From the NCBI RefSeq assembly GCF_029254265.1, contig NZ_JAQWXX010000093.1, forward strand, positions 1-33,416: a DNA stretch of 33,416 nucleotides. Reading direction: 5' to 3'. The notes under the pieces are model-generated. The model made no database searches. It was given only the letters and a program-made list of their open reading frames with translations, and was not told the DNA's origin. Positions 30,555 to 33,416 of this stretch are shown here, one piece after another. This DNA is from Algoriphagus sp. (lineage in GTDB: Bacteria > Bacteroidota > Bacteroidia > Cytophagales > Cyclobacteriaceae). How positions within the stretch are numbered: the stretch's first letter is position 1; every line of letters starts with the position of its first letter. Made by a program: the position numbers and the translations under genes.

Positions 30555-32966
30555 CTATTTTTTACCGGCCGGTTTTTTACTTTCCGCCTGATGCATATTA
30601 GAAATACCTTTAAGCAATGCGTCCGGGTTGAAGGAAATACTATCAATCCCACAATCAACAAGAAACTGCGAATACTCAGGATAATCACTTGGTGCCTGAC
30701 CACATAAACCGATTTTGACGCCTGCTACTTTTGCTTTTTCGATAGACATGCGGATCAACTGCATGACTGCTGGATCAAAAGGAGAAAAGATGTCGCTGAG
30801 TAATTCCGAATCTCTGTCAGCACCTAATGTTAATTGAGTAAGATCATTTGATCCGATGGAGAAGCCATCAAAATGTTTGGCAAATTCTTCTGCCTGAAGC
30901 GCATTACTTGGAATCTCCACCATCATGTATAGTTCCAGATCTTTTTTACCTCTTACCAATCCATTTTCCTTCATAATCTTAGTTACACTGGTTGCTTCTT
31001 TGATAGTTCGCACAAATGGCAGCATCAACTTTATATTGGTAAATCCCATTTCCTCCCGCACCATTTTCATCGCTTCGCATTCCATTACAAAAGCATCTTT
31101 GTATAAAGGATGATAATATCTTGACGCACCCCTGAAACCGATCATTGGGTTTTGCTCTTCAGGTTCAAATTGCTTTCCACCTAGGAGATTCGCATATTCA
31201 TTTGATTTGAAGTCACTCATTCTTACAATGACATCTTTTGGATAAAAGGCAGCTGCAATCGTTGCAGTGGCCTCTGCCAGTTTATGAATGAAATAGTTTT
31301 TCTTATCCGGATATTGATGGGTTAATTCTTCAATTTCCTTGATGACTTCCGCATCTTGCAATTGATCAAAATGATGCAAGGCCATCGGGTGAATCTTGAT
31401 CGTATTGTTAATAATGAATTCCATTCGCATCAGTCCCACCCCATTGTTTGGGAACAAGGAATATCGGAATGCCCTATCAGGATCTGCAAGAATGAGCATA
31501 ATCTTAGTTTCGGGCATTTTAATTTTGGAAGTATCAATCTCTTGTTCATCCCAAGTACCTTTGCCATCATACACAAAGCCGGTATCCCCTTCGGCAGTAG
31601 AGATAGTCACAACTTGACCATCCTTAATTACTTTGGTGGCATTGCCGGATCCGACAATTGCGACAGCGCCTACTTCACGCGCTACAATAGCCGCATGAGA
31701 AGTCCTACCTCCCTGATCGGTTATAATACCCGCTGCTTTTTTCAGTATGGGATCCCAGTCAGGATCTGTTCTTCCTGTCACGAGAATTTCTCCCTTTTTC
31801 AGTTTGTCAATATCCTTTGGGGAATCCAGTCTTCTGGCAATACCCGAAGTGATCCGATTTCCCAAGCCAATTCCCTGGCAGATTAGCTTCCCCTTCTCCT
31901 TGATTTGATATTCTTTGAATTGACTTTTGTTTTCATTTTGACTGTGGACTGTTTCTGGGCGAGCTTGAACGATAAATATTTCATTGGTGTCGCCATCTTT
32001 CGCCCACTCGATATCCATGTGCCGTTTGTAATGTTCCTGAAGAATTATAGCCCACTTCGCCAGTTGGATTACTTCCTTATCATTGAGGATATACTTTTGC
32101 CTGTTTTCAGGTGAAGTGTCGAGATTGATGATGGCATCTTCCGGTTTTTGAATCTCGGACATTTTTTTATCAGCATACACCATCGTTTTCTCCTTGCTAC
32201 CCAACCTTCTTGAGATAATAGGTTGCTTTACGTTATCGATAAATGGTTTATAGACCAAAAACTCATCGGTGTTTACGCTTCCTTGCACCACATTTTCTCC
32301 TAGCCCCCAAGCCCCGGTAATAAGCGCAACCTTATCAAATCCTGTATCAGGATCGAGTGTAAACATGACACCGGAACAGGCTTTATCCGATCGAACCATC
32401 ATCTGTACACCTATGGATAGCGCAACTTTCATATGATCAAAGCCATTATCAACCCGGTATTTAATGGCTCTGTCTGTAAAAAGTGAAGCATAGCAACGGT
32501 GGCAGGCGGCAATCAGGTTTTCTTCGCCCTCTACATTTAGATAGGATTCCTGCTGACCGGCAAAACTTGCATTTGGCAAATCCTCGGCTGTTGCACTGCT
32601 ACGCACAGCTAAAGAAACCGTGCTTCCTGAACGCTTTTGCAAGTGCTTATAGGAAGTTATTATCTCCTCACTCAATTCTTCGGGAAAAGATGCATCTAAC
32701 AGCAATTGTCTGGCCTTAGAACCTATTTTGGACAGGTTTTTAAATGTTTTAAGATCCAATTCTGAAAGAATGGCTTTCAGCTTGGGTACAAGTTGGTTTT
32801 CATTTAAAAAATTCCAATAACCTTCATTTGTCACCGCAAACCCGTCGGGCACTTTAATGCCTTTGGAAGACAATTCTGAAAACATTTCCCCCAAGGAAGA
32901 ATTCTTTCCTCCCACTTGGGCAATGTCATTTAGATGTATTTCTGAAAATTTTTTTATCTGTTTCAT
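30555..32966 (-). CDS. ppsA: Phosphoenolpyruvate synthase
   Basis: 803 residues, close to the E. coli enzyme, with intact order. An N-terminal ATP-grasp-like domain (AVRSSATAEDLPNASFAGQQ, about 120-140) leads to the swivelling phosphohistidine domain GGRTSHAAIVAREVG (His near 422). The C-terminal PEP/pyruvate barrel has GSNDLTQLTLG and the catalytic Cys in GLCGQAPS near 755. It makes PEP from pyruvate and ATP for gluconeogenesis. No PEP-synthase regulatory protein gene is present. It lies between a HAD phosphatase fragment upstream and the mutase remnant downstream, which suggests a reduced carbohydrate-phosphate operon. ATG start at 32966. Confidence 0.95.
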   Translation of the reverse strand: MKQIKKFSEIHLNDIAQVGGKNSSLGEMFSELSSKGIKVPDGFAVTNEGYWNFLNENQLVPKLKAILSELDLKTFKNLSKIGSKARQLLLDASFPEELSEEIITSYKHLQKRSGSTVSLAVRSSATAEDLPNASFAGQQESYLNVEGEENLIAACHRCYASLFTDRAIKYRVDNGFDHMKVALSIGVQMMVRSDKACSGVMFTLDPDTGFDKVALITGAWGLGENVVQGSVNTDEFLVYKPFIDNVKQPIISRRLGSKEKTMVYADKKMSEIQKPEDAIINLDTSPENRQKYILNDKEVIQLAKWAIILQEHYKRHMDIEWAKDGDTNEIFIVQARPETVHSQNENKSQFKEYQIKEKGKLICQGIGLGNRITSGIARRLDSPKDIDKLKKGEILVTGRTDPDWDPILKKAAGIITDQGGRTSHAAIVAREVGAVAIVGSGNATKVIKDGQVVTISTAEGDTGFVYDGKGTWDEQEIDTSKIKMPETKIMLILADPDRAFRYSLFPNNGVGLMRMEFIINNTIKIHPMALHHFDQLQDAEVIKEIEELTHQYPDKKNYFIHKLAEATATIAAAFYPKDVIVRMSDFKSNEYANLLGGKQFEPEEQNPMIGFRGASRYYHPLYKDAFVMECEAMKMVREEMGFTNIKLMLPFVRTIKEATSVTKIMKENGLVRGKKDLELYMMVEIPSNALQAEEFAKHFDGFSIGSNDLTQLTLGADRDSELLSDIFSPFDPAVMQLIRMSIEKAKVAGVKIGLCGQAPSDYPEYSQFLVDCGIDSISFNPDALLKGISNMHQAESKKPAGKK

Positions 32967-32974
32967 AGTAGTTT

Positions 32975-33062
32975 TGAATTAAGCTAAAAAGCTCCTTGTC
33001 TATTGGTGATTTGCTTTCGGTTAGGATTCCATCAATATCAAATACAATTAATTTTTTTTAAA
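32975..33062 (-). pseudogene. N-terminal fragment of a HAD phosphatase (phosphomannomutase-like)
   Basis: On the minus strand, LIVFDIDGILTESKSPIDKE matches motif I (DxDGT/ILTESKSPID) of HAD-IIB phosphatases such as phosphomannomutase-like enzymes. Homology stops after about 25 codons; the frame runs into the start of ppsA and ends in TGA. A TAA precedes it. An A8 run (complement of 33052-33059) lies right at its start, and removing one A would join it to the open stretch upstream (ALHAYLYQANFHYLTEISKD...). It is a disrupted gene remnant. Confidence 0.55.
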
Positions 33063-33252
33063 TCAGTACTTCTATCAATTACCTCTAGATCTTTACTAAT
33101 TTCGGTTAAATAGTGAAAATTCGCTTGATACAAATAAGCATGTAGTGCTATTGGAAATAAATTTCAACCTGTTCTTTATTAAGAGGTACTCCCAATGCAA
33201 GTAACCCTATTTTAAGCGGACTAAAATACTTGATAATTCTCAATGTTTTTCC

Positions 33253-33416
33253 CTATCCTTTTCTGCTGTATTTCTTCCACTCTATTATAAGGTTTAACTT
33301 ATAGAGGTGTCCTTTTAATTGCATATATTTATAGCTTTTCAAACGCTCAAAATGGATATATTTAAAGGTCAAGGAGTCATAGAGTTCAGTAAAAGCTTCC
33401 AAACTGAACTTGACTG
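33253..33416 (-). CDS. C-terminal end of an unrecognised protein (runs off window)
   Basis: An open minus-strand frame enters from the window edge and ends at TAG (33253-33255), giving 53 codons (VKFSLEAFTELYDSL...EWKKYSRKG). I do not recognise a family. The region between it and the HAD fragment (33063-33252) contains only broken short frames, for example one reading YFSPLKIGLLALGVPLNKEQ, so this may also belong to decaying sequence. Confidence 0.35.
   Translation of the reverse strand, partial: VKFSLEAFTELYDSLTFKYIHFERLKSYKYMQLKGHLYKLNLIIEWKKYSRKG

Noticed and set aside
30494..30703. A 69-residue minus-strand gene overlapping the end of ppsA
   Set aside because: Most of it is the ppsA coding sequence read in another frame; only the last 18 residues are meaningful, and these belong to the phosphoglycerate mutase remnant starting at 30550.
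31356..31886. A 176-residue plus-strand frame
   Set aside because: It lies entirely antisense to the well-conserved ppsA gene and resembles no family; it is a by-product of that gene's codon use.

Overview
The window looks like a chromosome segment of a Bacteroidota bacterium, most likely Cytophagales/Cyclobacteriaceae (Algoriphagus-like). The evidence is a moderately AT-rich genome, very weak Shine-Dalgarno sequences, several promoters of the TAnnTTTG type, abundant SPII lipoproteins, and families typical of the phylum (DUF5686 with a CarboxypepD_reg-like domain, a 6-bladed beta-propeller lipoprotein, DUF4332, a glutamate-synthase-like FMN protein). The taxonomic call is an inference from gene content.

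Layout. Bases 1-715 hold a tandem array of about 105-bp units. Each unit carries the 3' half of a tRNA-like sequence, interrupted by a GC-rich palindrome, plus a rho-independent terminator. A small GIY-YIG nuclease gene sits between units 3 and 4. An atypical Nramp-family transporter follows. From 2.1 to 9.3 kb, mostly on the minus strand, lie the translation operon thrS-infC-rpmI-rplT, a beta-propeller lipoprotein and a DUF5686 outer-membrane-type protein. From 9.4 to 20.4 kb are lhgO, a glutamate-synthase-like protein, a YheT-type hydrolase, a HerA-like ATPase / HI0933 flavoprotein / HPt operon, a DUF4332 protein, an exported DnaJ-zinc-finger protein, a TPR lipoprotein, dapD and a glycosyltransferase.

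Bases 20418-20739 form an AT-rich gene-free stretch with four DnaA-box-like nonamers, one of them a perfect TTATCCACA. Most genes to its left run leftward and most to its right run rightward, so it is a serious candidate for oriC. It also contains the promoter and a probable operator of the next operon.

Bases 20740-27117 are one tightly packed rightward operon: a DtxR/MntR-type regulator, a TroA-type binding protein, an ATPase, a permease carrying a second DtxR-like domain at its C-terminus (similar in architecture to chlamydial YtgCR), a second permease, a secreted thioredoxin-like protein and mnmE. The regulator and the fused domain both have Glu at the metal-selectivity position, which suggests manganese.

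The right end (27.1-33.4 kb) has an SDR dehydrogenase, a degenerate M23-like exported protein, a DUF308-like membrane protein and ppsA. ppsA is flanked by the remains of two other sugar-phosphate genes: a phosphoglycerate mutase with an in-frame TGA just downstream, and an N-terminal HAD phosphatase fragment just upstream. This part looks like a decaying operon.
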